35,004 nucleotides of DNA from Fictibacillus phosphorivorans (GCF_023715845.1 NZ_JAMBOR010000029.1:1-35004); one strand, 5' to 3'; positions 8,169 through 16,897 are shown, counted from the stretch's first letter. The notes: generated by a model from the letters alone, not told the origin. Translations and numbers: made by a program.

Positions 8169-9267
8169 ATGGATTTAGTAGAAGTAAAACAGGAACTCAA
8201 CGTTATCGAAAAACGTATCAACGATTTTAGGGGGTCTCTTTGACCTCGATGCTAAAAAAGCACGTATCGCTGAACTCGACGAACAGATGAGTGCACCGAC
8301 GTTTTGGGACGACCAAAATGCAGCACAAGTTGTCATTAATGAAGCGAACGGATTAAAAGAGCAGGTAAATGAATTTGAAGATCTCGTTTCTTCTTATGAA
8401 GACTTAGAAGTCGCCCACGAGCTTGTAAAAGAAGAAGCCGATGCAGATATGCAAAAAGAGCTTGTGAAAGACACGAAAGAACTCATCGCAAAACTGAACG
8501 ACTTTGAACTTCAGCTTTTATTAAATGAACCTTACGATAAAAACAATGCGATCCTAGAACTTCACCCTGGGGCAGGTGGTACGGAATCCCAAGACTGGGC
8601 GTCCATGCTGCTTCGCATGTATACGCGCTATGCGGAACGCCAAGGATACAAAGTAGAAACACTTGATTATCTTCCTGGTGATGAAGCGGGTGTAAAATCC
8701 GTAACGTTGAGCATCAAAGGACACAACGCATACGGCTATTTGAAGGCAGAAAAAGGTGTCCACCGCTTAGTGCGGATCTCGCCGTTCGATTCTTCTGGCC
8801 GCCGTCACACCTCCTTCGTTTCGTGTGAGGTTATGCCTGAGATCACGGACGATACAGAGATTGAGATCCGTACCGAAGATTTGAAGATCGATACGTATCG
8901 CGCGTCAGGTGCAGGCGGTCAGCACGTTAACACGACCGATTCTGCTGTACGTATCACGCATGTTCCTACGAACACGATCGTATCGTGTCAGACAGAACGT
9001 TCACAGATCAAAAACCGTGAACGTGCGATGAAGATGCTCATGGCGAAATTAGTACAACGCCGACTTGAAGAACAGCAGGCACAACTAGCTGAAATTCGCG
9101 GCGAGCAAAAGGAAATCGGTTGGGGAAGCCAGATTCGCTCCTACGTTTTCCACCCATACAGCTTAGTAAAAGACCACCGTACGAACACGGAGGTAGGTAA
9201 CGTGCAATCTGTAATGGATGGCGAGATCACGCCATTTATTGATGCTTATCTACGATCCAAACTGTAA
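8169..9267 (+). CDS. prfB: Peptide chain release factor 2, with programmed +1 frameshift
   Basis: RF2 recognises UAA and UGA and triggers peptide release. The gene is in two frames. The ATG at 8169, after GAGGTG, opens 24 codons that end at an in-frame UGA at 8241-8243. Skipping T8241 continues at GAC 8242 to the stop at 9267, giving 365 residues, the size of B. subtilis RF2. The shift site is the classic one: an internal Shine-Dalgarno AGGGGG at 8229-8234, then CTT TGA C. When RF2 is scarce, termination at UGA is slow and the shift occurs, so the gene regulates itself. SPF (codons 204-206, stop recognition) and GGQ (249-251, hydrolysis) are intact. Confidence 0.98.
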
Positions 9268-9271
9268 TATC

Positions 9272-9309
9272 AAAAAAACTTCCGAGGCCAATGCTTCGGA
9301 AGTTTTTTT
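9272..9309. terminator. Bidirectional terminator between prfB and a small convergent ORF
   Basis: AAAAAAACTTCCGA, a 9-nt loop, TTCGGAAGTTTTTTT. It is A-rich on one side and T-rich on the other, so it can serve both prfB and the convergent minus-strand ORF whose stop overlaps it. Confidence 0.9.
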
Positions 9310-9460
9310 AGTCTAGTTTGTTAAGATACTTTATTGGAACAAGATCAATCTTCGTTCGTTGCCCTTTTTTTGCTATTTCGACATTTCCATTTTCGTAAAC
9401 CCAAACCACATGGTACTCTTCTCCTTTATAAACGACACGACTTCCCACCACAATCTCCAT
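9308..9460 (-). CDS. Small protein of 50 residues, unknown function
   Basis: Found by reading the minus strand. The ATG at 9460, with GAGGTGA a few bases upstream, opens MEIVVGSRVVYKGEEYHVVW and continues to KYLNKLD. The stop lies in the arm of the bidirectional terminator shared with prfB. It is soluble and rich in beta-forming residues, alternating hydrophobic and charged, with the feel of a small SH3/KOW-like barrel, though that is only an impression. The strong ribosome site, terminator placement and non-random composition argue for a real gene. I do not know its function. Confidence 0.65.
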   Translation of the reverse strand: MEIVVGSRVVYKGEEYHVVWVYENGNVEIAKKGQRTKIDLVPIKYLNKLD

Positions 9461-9633
9461 CGCTTCACCTCAATAAAAGCACCTACTGGTTAATTATACC
9501 TATTATCAGAGTGGGGTATATTGGGAAAATCATAGGAAACATGTAGCGTTAATTGTTACCGAAATATAGCTATTTTCCCAACTTATAAATTATATGGGTG
9601 AAACCTTTAACGATGTTTCATTTCCATTATTAA

Positions 9634-10608
9634 TCAGGATGAATAGAGATCATCTATTAAAGAATGTAAAAGATAAGTACGGTCTTTGGTTGATCCTGTA
9701 TAAGGGAGGTTGAGTGCTCGTAGGAGATGATAAGAAATACTGCTCGAGGGGAGATTTAGAAATTCTTTAAAATCTTTGTTTGTAATGTGATCTGAGATTA
9801 GCACGGCATAATCTTTTATCGCTTGAATGTGCGCTTTTTTAAAATGTTGATCACAATTTGTACAATACCAGCTTCTTTTAGTTCGGTTTAAAATCAACTC
9901 ACAACTTGGACAAAATACACCTTTCATGAGTTCGCTTTTATCGATTTGAAATAAGCTGCAGACATCGGGATCATAAGGAGTATGAAGCTTGTTCAACAGT
10001 CTTTTCATTTTTTTGATTTCCATTTTTGAAAGGACTTCCTTCGTATGCTTATTGGTTAAAAGGTCAAATCTTTTCTTTAAATCAGGACTTTTTATGACTC
10101 TATGGATCGCATCAGTATGACCTGGTGCACTTTCGACAAGGGTTTTTGGATTTGTCACGACAACTAATGTCTCGATCGGAATGAATGGTACTTTTTTATT
10201 TTTTAATACTTCTGAAAGATGAAAAGCTTGTCTTTCAACCTGCTGAATGGGATCATCAAAAGATTCTTTCTTTCCATCATGTATTCGGATTACTTGCGAA
10301 AAAAGGTTATCAAAATAAAGATGGCCCGCTATATTTTTTATCTCTAGAATAAGGATAAAATGTGGTGTGATGATGAGAGTGTCCATCTGAAAATAGTAAT
10401 CTTGATGAATAATTCTTATATTATGAAGGAATTCAATCTGATCTTGAGGGAGATAGCGGTAAAAATAGTTCATCGATTGTTCTCCTCTAAAACCAGCCAT
10501 CTGTCTGGCCAAGTAATCCTCCACTTCCTTCCGTTTTAACTGATGAAGAGGTAGCCTTTTTAACAAAAAGTTTAGTTTTGGAATAATAATAGGGACTTTT
10601 CGCTCCAT
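9634..10608 (-). CDS. NERD-domain (nuclease-related) protein with zinc ribbon
   Basis: About 324 residues from the ATG at 10608. The N-terminal part has the NERD signature of Bacillus proteins: a basic LLKRLP segment, an AGFRGEQS motif, then FQMDTLIITPHFILILEIKN, where the D and ExK are the nuclease-like residues. A zinc ribbon follows (CPSC ... CTNC), then a helical tail. DNA-related activity is assumed from the family; the real substrate is unknown. The start is awkward. The frame is open to an ATG at 10659 with no spaced ribosome site, while the best site (AAAGGAGG) lies 18 nt before the ATG at 10608 and has no ATG, GTG or TTG in frame at 5-10 nt. No operon partners. In B. subtilis cccB occupies this position. 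Confidence 0.82.
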   Translation of the reverse strand: MERKVPIIIPKLNFLLKRLPLHQLKRKEVEDYLARQMAGFRGEQSMNYFYRYLPQDQIEFLHNIRIIHQDYYFQMDTLIITPHFILILEIKNIAGHLYFDNLFSQVIRIHDGKKESFDDPIQQVERQAFHLSEVLKNKKVPFIPIETLVVVTNPKTLVESAPGHTDAIHRVIKSPDLKKRFDLLTNKHTKEVLSKMEIKKMKRLLNKLHTPYDPDVCSLFQIDKSELMKGVFCPSCELILNRTKRSWYCTNCDQHFKKAHIQAIKDYAVLISDHITNKDFKEFLNLPSSSISYHLLRALNLPYTGSTKDRTYLLHSLIDDLYSS

Positions 10609-10691
10609 CCTTGTGATAACACTCAACCTCCTTTCATTAATAACTAGATTTTGCCGCATTCCACCGCTTTTGGAAAAATGTAAAATACTCC

Positions 10692-10774
10692 ATCAGTCAT
10701 CAAAAAAGTGAGAATCCCACGAAAAACAGGAATAATCCCACGTTAAATTAAAAATAACCACGAGTCGACACCGC
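10692..10774. repeat. Short degenerate 21-bp array (AATCCCACG units)
   Basis: AATCCCACG occurs at 10713 and again exactly 21 bp later at 10734, and a degraded AACCACG follows about 22 bp on. A looser unit at 10692 shares the A-rich middle. It lies in the 380-bp gap between the NERD gene and the YitT-family gene, which run apart from one another. Apart from this array I see no gene or clear promoter in 10660-10986. Confidence 0.5.
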
Positions 10775-10986
10775 GCGACAATATTCGCTATCGCCTACTG
10801 CCGAACACCACATATATATGACCGAATTGGCTCGTCAGTTCGCACCTAACCCCATTCACCATCAAAATATTCACTTCACTTCATCACCGCGGCACTAAGG
10901 TCTCATTTACAAGGGCATACTAGGCTTGGTATACTTTTTTCATTTGAAAGAAATTCCTTATGAAAGTTTGAGGTCTATAGACAGCT

Positions 10987-11862
10987 ATGATGATGGCAAT
11001 GAGAAAAAGACGCGGTGGAATCCTGCACCCGACAGTTGAACTTATTTTAGAATATATCTATGTTGTAATCGGCTCAGGGCTCGTAGCCCTGGCATTTTCG
11101 GTGTTCTTGCTCCCGAACGAAATCGCATCGGGCGGAGTGAGCGGTATATCGACGATCCTTTACGGTCTCTTCCAATGGAAACCATCCTATGTGCAGTGGA
11201 GCCTTAACATACCGCTTTTTGTAGCGGGTCTGATCTTTCTTGGAAAACGATTTGGCGCGAAAACACTAGTGGGTACACTTGTGCTGCCGTTTTTCGTCTT
11301 TATTTTTGAAGAGTGGGGAGCCGCAACAGAAGAACCGTTATTAGGTGCGATCTTTGGTGGACTTGGTATTGGTGCGGGGCTCGGGATCGTATTCCGGGGA
11401 AAAGCCTCGACAGGAGGAGTGGACCTCCTCGCACAGATCGTTCACAAATATATCGGGGCGTCACTCGGAACGATCATCCTTCTTATTGACGGCACGATCG
11501 TACTCGCATCCGCTTTTATCTTCGGAATCGAACAAGCGCTATACGCACTGATCGCGATGTTTATTACTGCAAAGACGATTGATGTGGTACAGATCGGACT
11601 AGGTACGTCAAAAATGGCGCTTATCATTTCAGATCATGAAGAAGAACTGCGCCAGGGAATCCTAACACATATCTATCGAGGCGTTACGAAAATCAATGCA
11701 TTAGGTGGCTATACACAGGATGAGCGGCCAATGTTGATGGTCGTTGTTGCGCAGTATGAAGTTACGAAATTAAAACAATATGTAAAAAGCGTCGATCCAT
11801 CCGCCTTTGTAATCGTTGTAAATGCCAATGAAGTGCTTGGAGAAGGATTTAACCGCGGATAA
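10987..11862 (+). CDS. yvjA: YitT-family (DUF161/DUF2179) membrane protein YvjA
   Basis: A 291-residue protein with about five or six N-terminal membrane helices (residues 20-195), including the glycine-rich NEIASGGVSGIS and RGKASTGGVDLLAQ loops typical of the YitT family. A C-terminal cytoplasmic DUF2179 domain follows (about 210-285). The role is unknown; a transport function is sometimes suggested for the family. Its position between prfB and ftsE matches yvjA in B. subtilis. The ribosome site is poor (TTTGAGG, about 16 nt before the ATG), and there are ATG codons at 10987, 10990 and 10999, so the start is uncertain by a few residues. Confidence 0.88.
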   Translation: MMMAMRKRRGGILHPTVELILEYIYVVIGSGLVALAFSVFLLPNEIASGGVSGISTILYGLFQWKPSYVQWSLNIPLFVAGLIFLGKRFGAKTLVGTLVLPFFVFIFEEWGAATEEPLLGAIFGGLGIGAGLGIVFRGKASTGGVDLLAQIVHKYIGASLGTIILLIDGTIVLASAFIFGIEQALYALIAMFITAKTIDVVQIGLGTSKMALIISDHEEELRQGILTHIYRGVTKINALGGYTQDERPMLMVVVAQYEVTKLKQYVKSVDPSAFVIVVNANEVLGEGFNRG

Positions 11863-11890
11863 TAAACTTTAATTTAATAGGTCGAAATTT

Positions 11891-11920
11891 GCCAGCCGTA
11901 AGCAAACGGCTGGCTTTTTT
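11891..11920 (+). terminator. Terminator of yvjA
   Basis: GCCAGCCGT, loop AAGCAA, ACGGCTGGC and six Ts. Confidence 0.92.
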
Positions 11921-12109
11921 CTTATCTATATAGGACTATTTACCTAAAAACATCTTAATATCTTCAAATTCCGTAATAAAAACCGATGGTATAACCCGAT
12001 ACACAGTAAAAAAGTGCTTAATTTTTATTCCGATGGTCGACTTTAGCCACCCAATGTCGAAGAGTTTACTTGCAGGTTTGTTAGTTCATGAACGATTTCA
12101 GCGAATCGT

Positions 12110-12147
12110 GTCGTATTTTTATTGTCACAGTTATAAAAAAATACGAC
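12110..12147. repeat. Perfect 11-bp inverted repeat upstream of ftsE
   Basis: GTCGTATTTTT, a 16-nt spacer and AAAAATACGAC. It lies in the 440-bp gap before ftsE, about 60 bp upstream of the probable promoter. It could be an operator or a hairpin. No open frame with a ribosome site was found in 11921-12363. Confidence 0.5.
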
Positions 12148-12206
12148 TAAGGTCCCTTGTTGTAGAGAAGATGAAATACAACTGTAATAAAATTGACAGT
12201 TCGAGA

Positions 12207-12215
12207 TGTTATAAT
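12207..12215 (+). promoter_or_regulatory. Extended -10 promoter of the ftsEX operon
   Basis: TGTTATAAT is a perfect extended -10. A TTGACA sits at 12193-12198 but only 11 bp upstream, too close for a normal -35, so recognition probably rests on the extended -10. The leader to ftsE would be about 145 nt. Confidence 0.55.
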
Positions 12216-12363
12216 AGTTATTGCGGAAAAAAACTGACATGAATCGCGTAATTGTCGAAAAAGCTTGTAAAAAGCTTTATAACATTGCTTTATAAAATAG
12301 ATTGTTGATGATTGTTGATTGATGAGGGAAATATTTTTTGGGGTAGTAAGGAAGTGATTTAGT

Positions 12364-13050
12364 TTGATAGAAATGATTGATGTTTGGAAAACTTACCCGA
12401 ATGGTGTCATGGCATTGAACGGGATTGACGTCTACATAGAGAAAGGCGAATTTGTTTATGTAGTCGGACCAAGTGGTGCCGGGAAGTCTTCTTTTATTAA
12501 ATGTATGTATCGTGAAGAAAAACCTACACAAGGGTCTATTATTATAAACGGGACAAACCTTGCGAAAGTGAAAGAAAGACAGATTCCAAAAGTCCGCAGA
12601 AAAATGGGCGTCATCTTCCAGGACTTTAAACTTTTACCGCGTTTAACGGTTTATGAAAACGTAGCGTTTGCGCTAGAAGTTATTGAGGAATCACCAAAAG
12701 TGATCAGAGAACGTGTTATGGAAGTTCTTGACCTTGTTAAGCTGAAAAATAAAGCTCGCATGTTCCCGGATGAGCTATCCGGTGGGGAGCAGCAGCGTGT
12801 ATCGATCGCACGTTCTATCGTGAACCGGCCGCCAGTTGTCATCGCGGACGAGCCTACGGGGAATCTCGATCCAGAAACTGCGTGGGAAATCATGGACACC
12901 TTTAAAGAGATTAACAACCGTGGCACGACAGTTGTCATGGCGACTCACAATAAAGAAATCGTTAATACAATCACAAAGCGCGTAATTGCCATCGAAGGCG
13001 GCCGAATTGTACGTGATGAGGCGAAGGGGGATTACGGCTATGAAGATTAG
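12364..13050 (+). CDS. ftsE: Cell division ABC transporter ATPase FtsE
   Basis: The 228-residue cytoplasmic ATPase of the FtsEX complex, which controls a cell-wall hydrolase outside the membrane. Walker A GPSGAGKSS is at residues 35-43, the signature LSGGEQ begins at 138, and Walker B IADEP is at 160-164, followed by the switch His in MATHNKE. The start is TTG at 12364, giving MIEMIDVWKTYPNG, which matches the B. subtilis FtsE N-terminus, with AAGGAAG about 9 nt upstream; the next ATG at 12373 is too far from it. It overlaps ftsX by 11 bp, so the two are translationally coupled. Confidence 0.98.
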   Translation: MIEMIDVWKTYPNGVMALNGIDVYIEKGEFVYVVGPSGAGKSSFIKCMYREEKPTQGSIIINGTNLAKVKERQIPKVRRKMGVIFQDFKLLPRLTVYENVAFALEVIEESPKVIRERVMEVLDLVKLKNKARMFPDELSGGEQQRVSIARSIVNRPPVVIADEPTGNLDPETAWEIMDTFKEINNRGTTVVMATHNKEIVNTITKRVIAIEGGRIVRDEAKGDYGYED

Positions 13051-13933
13051 AACATTAAAACGTCATTTAGTAGAAGCATTTAAGAGCATGGGACGAAACG
13101 GCTGGATGTCTTTCGCTTCAATCTCTGCAGTAACGGTAACATTACTATTAGTAAGTGTATTCGTGGCAATTCTATTGAACATCAATTATATTGCCAGCCA
13201 AATCGAAGATGATGTACAGATTAGAGCTTACATCGAAAGAACAGAGAAATCTGAGAACTATGATACCTATCAGAAACAGCTTGAGAATCTGGATAAGGTA
13301 AAAACCGTTAAGTATCAATCGAAGGAACAAGGACTTGATGAATTGATCGAAAGTCTAGGAGATGAAGGGAAAGCATTTTCTTCATTAAAAGACGAGAACC
13401 CGCTTCGTGATGCTTTTATCATCTATACAGAAGAACCGCAAGACACAGCTCAAGTAGCGAAAGAAGTGGACAAACTTAAATTCGTAAACAAAGTAGAGTA
13501 CGGACAAGGGACAGTTGAGAAACTCTTTAAAGTTACCGATGCTGCCCGCAACGTAGGAATCGTTCTCGTTCTAGGACTCGTATTTACAGCGATGTTCCTA
13601 ATCTCAAATACGATTAAATTAACGATCGTAACGCGCCGCCGTGAGATTGAAATTATGAAACTCGTGGGTGCAACAAATGGATTTATCCGCTGGCCGTTCT
13701 TTATTGAAGGATTCGCATTAGGTGTGATGGGTGCTATCCTTCCAATCATCGTAATCGCAGTCGGATACCAAGCGATATTTGACATTGTTAATCAGAAACT
13801 TGGAACAGTGTTCATCGAGCTGCTGCCAGTAACACCGCTTATTCCTCAGTTATCATTATTGATGCTGTTGATCGGTGGAGTTATCGGAGTATGGGGAAGC
13901 TTGACGTCTGTTCGTAAGTTCTTAAAGATTTAA
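13040..13933 (+). CDS. ftsX: Cell division membrane protein FtsX
   Basis: The 297-residue membrane partner of FtsE. A cytoplasmic N-terminus (MKIRTLKRHLVEAFKSMGRNGWMS) leads to the first membrane helix (about 25-50), then an extracellular domain of about 120 residues, then three more helices. That is the four-helix FtsX plan in which the large loop touches the hydrolase. The ATG at 13040 lies inside the end of ftsE and follows AAGGGGG by 8 nt; the frame is open farther upstream only because it overlaps ftsE. The next gene encodes a secreted coiled-coil hydrolase that is the likely partner. Confidence 0.97.
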   Translation: MKIRTLKRHLVEAFKSMGRNGWMSFASISAVTVTLLLVSVFVAILLNINYIASQIEDDVQIRAYIERTEKSENYDTYQKQLENLDKVKTVKYQSKEQGLDELIESLGDEGKAFSSLKDENPLRDAFIIYTEEPQDTAQVAKEVDKLKFVNKVEYGQGTVEKLFKVTDAARNVGIVLVLGLVFTAMFLISNTIKLTIVTRRREIEIMKLVGATNGFIRWPFFIEGFALGVMGAILPIIVIAVGYQAIFDIVNQKLGTVFIELLPVTPLIPQLSLLMLLIGGVIGVWGSLTSVRKFLKI

Positions 13934-13997
13934 TAGATCGCAGAAGTAAAGATTCAAGAAAACGAAACAAATTAATAGGGGTTAGGGAGGAAAACGA

Positions 13998-15212
13998 ATG
14001 AAAAGCAAAGTGGTTGGTACAGTGCTGTCTTTTAGTTTGGCACTGAGCGCTTTTACTGTGTATCACTCTGAATCCGTCGTTCAAGCGGAATCTTTATCAA
14101 GCATCAAGAAAAAACAACAAGAGAATCAAAAGAAAGCAAAAAGTTCAAAGTCTAAGATTGATCAAAATAAGAAAAGCCAAGCTTCATTAGAATCAGAAAT
14201 TGCAAGAATCGATAAACTATCATCTGATACAGATGCGAAGATCGAAAAGAAGAAAGCTGATATTACACAAACGAAAAATGAAATCGCAAAATTAAAAGCT
14301 GAAATCGTGGTTGTTCAAAAACGAATCGACAAGCGTGACAAACTTTTAAAAGAGCGAGTTAACTCTATGTACGAATCTGGTGGAGCTGTTTCTTATCTAG
14401 AAGTCGTACTTGGATCTAAAGATTTTGGCGACTTTCTTGACCGTGTTCTTGCGTTGAACATGATCGCAGAGCAAGACCGTCAACTTCTAGAAGAGCAGAA
14501 GAAAGATAAAGAGCTACTAGAAGGAAAAATGACGTCGGTTGAGAAAAAATTAAACAGTCTTCAAGACGCAATGAAAGACTTGCAAGGGTTAAAAGAGCAG
14601 CTTAAAGCTCAAAAAGCTGAAAAAGATCGTCTGATGGAATCTCTTCAAAAAGAACAAGGACATCTGGAAGCTGAAATGCATAAGATCGAAAACGAAGGTG
14701 AAATCTTAAAATCTCAAGAAGAAGCCTTTAAGAGAGAACAAGAACGTGCAAGACAGCAAGAGGCAGCAAAACGTTCTAGCGGCAGTGGTGGAGGTTCAAC
14801 AGCCCCTGTTATTGGAAACGGCATGATTATGAAGCCAGCAGCTGGAATCATCTCGTCTACATTTGGTACCAGAAGCATGGGGAACCATAAAGGAATCGAC
14901 ATCGCTCAGGCTGGTACAGTTCCAATCCATGCAGCAGCAGATGGTACAGTTATCCGAGCGGAATATTCATCTTCATACGGAAATGTTGTTTATATTTCTC
15001 ACTCGATCTCTGGTCAGCAATGGACGACCGTTTATGCTCATATGTCCAGCACGCCAATGGTATCAACGGGTCAATCCGTTTCAAAAGGCACGCAGCTTGG
15101 AAATATGGGGAACACTGGACATTCTACTGGTCAGCATCTGCACTTTGAGCTTCACAAAGGACCTTGGAATGCAGGGAAAACAAATGCTGTAAATCCTGCG
15201 GCATATTGGTAA
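13998..15212 (+). CDS. Secreted coiled-coil M23 peptidoglycan hydrolase (EnvC/PcsB-like)
   Basis: 404 residues. A signal peptide (about 1-31, ending VQA before ES) is followed by a long coiled coil (about 35-265), a Gly/Ser linker (SGSGGGST) and an M23/LytM endopeptidase domain (about 275-404). The zinc and catalytic residues H297, D301, H348, H380 and H382 are all present, so unlike E. coli EnvC it should cut peptide cross-links itself. It starts 64 bp after ftsX with GGGAGG before the ATG, in the same direction. A coiled coil facing FtsX is the known way FtsEX partners (PcsB, CwlO, EnvC) are held and activated. In B. subtilis no such gene lies between ftsX and ctpB. Confidence 0.93.
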   Translation: MKSKVVGTVLSFSLALSAFTVYHSESVVQAESLSSIKKKQQENQKKAKSSKSKIDQNKKSQASLESEIARIDKLSSDTDAKIEKKKADITQTKNEIAKLKAEIVVVQKRIDKRDKLLKERVNSMYESGGAVSYLEVVLGSKDFGDFLDRVLALNMIAEQDRQLLEEQKKDKELLEGKMTSVEKKLNSLQDAMKDLQGLKEQLKAQKAEKDRLMESLQKEQGHLEAEMHKIENEGEILKSQEEAFKREQERARQQEAAKRSSGSGGGSTAPVIGNGMIMKPAAGIISSTFGTRSMGNHKGIDIAQAGTVPIHAAADGTVIRAEYSSSYGNVVYISHSISGQQWTTVYAHMSSTPMVSTGQSVSKGTQLGNMGNTGHSTGQHLHFELHKGPWNAGKTNAVNPAAYW

Positions 15213-15292
15213 AATAAACTCATAAAGTAAACAAGCTATTCATATAGTGAAGTAGGAGACAGGCTTCTTTCGTCGAATCTCTTACAATGGAA

Positions 15293-15324
15293 GGCATCGC
15301 ACTTTGCAGGGTGTGATGCCTTTT
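15293..15324 (+). terminator. Terminator between the M23 hydrolase gene and ctpB
   Basis: GGCATCGCAC, a short loop and GTGTGATGCC followed by four Ts. The T run is short, so some read-through into ctpB, which starts 24 bp on, is likely. Confidence 0.65.
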
Positions 15325-15347
15325 CCTGCAAAAATGAGGTGAGCAGA

Positions 15348-16805
15348 ATGAACGTAAATAAAAAGATGTTGGCCCTGCTGATTGTAGTTTCCTTGCTTGT
15401 TGGTGCTGGTGGAATGTATGGTTCTATGGCGCTGCTTGGTACCGATTCGAAGTTTGTACAGAACGATACGGTAAGCGATTTGCCGAAAACGAAAACAAAG
15501 GTAAACGATGAAGAAGAATTTGCAAAGCTTCAAAAAACATACGAGATCATTTCTTCTCGTTATGTAGAAGATGTGGATCGTGAAAAATTGCTAGAAGGCG
15601 CTATTCAAGGTATGGTAAAAACGCTGAAAGATCCATATTCCGTTTATATGGATGAAGAAACAGCGAACCAGTTCACACAGTCTTTGGATTCTTCCTTTGA
15701 AGGAATCGGTGCAGAAGTGAGTATGGTTGACGGGAAAGTAACAATCGTTGCACCATTTAAGGATTCTCCAGCCGAGAAAGCAGGCATAAAGCCGAACGAT
15801 CAGATCATCACGATTGATGGAAAAAGTGTTGAAGGATTAGATCTTTATAAAGCGGTACTAAAGATTCGTGGTGAAAAGGGCTCTGTTGTTACGCTAGGTG
15901 TGAAACGTAAAGGTGTAAACAACGTCATGCCGATCAAAGTGACACGTGACGAGATTCCGATCGAAACCGTCTATTCAGATATCGAAAAAGTGAAAGGCAA
16001 AAATATTGGTGTCATCGAGATTACATCATTCTCTGAAAAAACAGGTTCAGATTTCAAGAAAGAGTTGACTAAGCTTGAAAAGGAAGGAATCGACGGCCTT
16101 GTGATTGATGTCCGCGGAAATCCAGGGGGATATCTTGAGGCAGTAGACAGCATTCTTCGTCAAATCATTCCGGAGAAAAAGCCGTTTGTTCAGATCGAAG
16201 ACAGAAAAGGAAACAAAGAACGTTATGTTTCTACTCTAAAAGAAAAAAAGGATTATCCGATCGTAGGTTTGATTGATAAAGGCAGTGCTTCCGCCTCAGA
16301 GATTTTAGCTGCTGCCCTAAAAGAAGCTGGGAATTACGATCTTGTCGGTGAGAAATCGTTCGGTAAAGGAACGGTTCAGCAATCCATCGATTTAGGAGAT
16401 GGCTCGAACATTAAGCTGACTCTCTTTAAATGGCTGACACCAGACGGAAACTGGATTCATAAAAAAGGCGTCAAGCCAACGTTTGAAGTAAAACAGCCTG
16501 AATACTTCTATTCGAATCCGATCTCTATCGAAAAGCCGCTTGTGTATGACATGAATAACGAGCAAGTAAAAAATGCACAAGTGATGCTGAATGGGTTAGG
16601 TTTCCAAACAGGGCGTGAAGATGGCTACTTTGATGAGAAGACTCAAGCTGCTGTAACAGCGTTCCAACGCGCGAATAACTTATCAGCTACGGGGAAAATT
16701 GACCAAAAAACAGCAGGTAAGATGGAAGCGAAAGTAATCGATTCGATCCGCAACGAGAAAAACGATGTTCAGCGTAAAACGGCTATCGAATTACTTGCAA
16801 AATAA
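15348..16805 (+). CDS. ctpB: Carboxy-terminal processing protease CtpB (S41)
   Basis: 485 residues. An N-terminal membrane anchor (about 8-30) is followed by a PDZ domain (about 95-185), an S41 serine protease domain and a C-terminal peptidoglycan-binding domain (about 400-470). S315, K340 and Q344 have the spacing of the CtpB catalytic triad. In B. subtilis CtpB acts in the space between mother cell and forespore, cutting SpoIVFA to release sigma-K. The ATG at 15348 is 5 nt after GAGGTGA; the GTG at 15339 lies within that site and is rejected. It keeps the B. subtilis position after ftsX and before minJ. Confidence 0.95.
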   Translation: MNVNKKMLALLIVVSLLVGAGGMYGSMALLGTDSKFVQNDTVSDLPKTKTKVNDEEEFAKLQKTYEIISSRYVEDVDREKLLEGAIQGMVKTLKDPYSVYMDEETANQFTQSLDSSFEGIGAEVSMVDGKVTIVAPFKDSPAEKAGIKPNDQIITIDGKSVEGLDLYKAVLKIRGEKGSVVTLGVKRKGVNNVMPIKVTRDEIPIETVYSDIEKVKGKNIGVIEITSFSEKTGSDFKKELTKLEKEGIDGLVIDVRGNPGGYLEAVDSILRQIIPEKKPFVQIEDRKGNKERYVSTLKEKKDYPIVGLIDKGSASASEILAAALKEAGNYDLVGEKSFGKGTVQQSIDLGDGSNIKLTLFKWLTPDGNWIHKKGVKPTFEVKQPEYFYSNPISIEKPLVYDMNNEQVKNAQVMLNGLGFQTGREDGYFDEKTQAAVTAFQRANNLSATGKIDQKTAGKMEAKVIDSIRNEKNDVQRKTAIELLAK

Positions 16806-16845
16806 GGCATTATGGCAGGAAAAAACAACCGAAACACGAATACTA

Positions 16846-16877
16846 TCCGTAGAGGAAATATTCTCTGCGGATTTTTT
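16846..16877 (+). terminator. Terminator of ctpB
   Basis: ATCCGTAGAG, loop, CTCTGCGGAT and further Ts. The 10-bp stem contains one T-G pair. Confidence 0.85.
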
Positions 16878-16897
16878 ATTACATACATAATGGAGAG

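Noticed and set aside
9334-9546. 70-codon plus-strand open frame
   Set aside because: It overlaps the better-supported 50-residue minus-strand ORF and lacks a ribosome site.
12193-12215. TTGACA and TATAAT as a standard promoter
   Set aside because: The spacer is only 11 bp; I kept only the extended -10 as the functional part.
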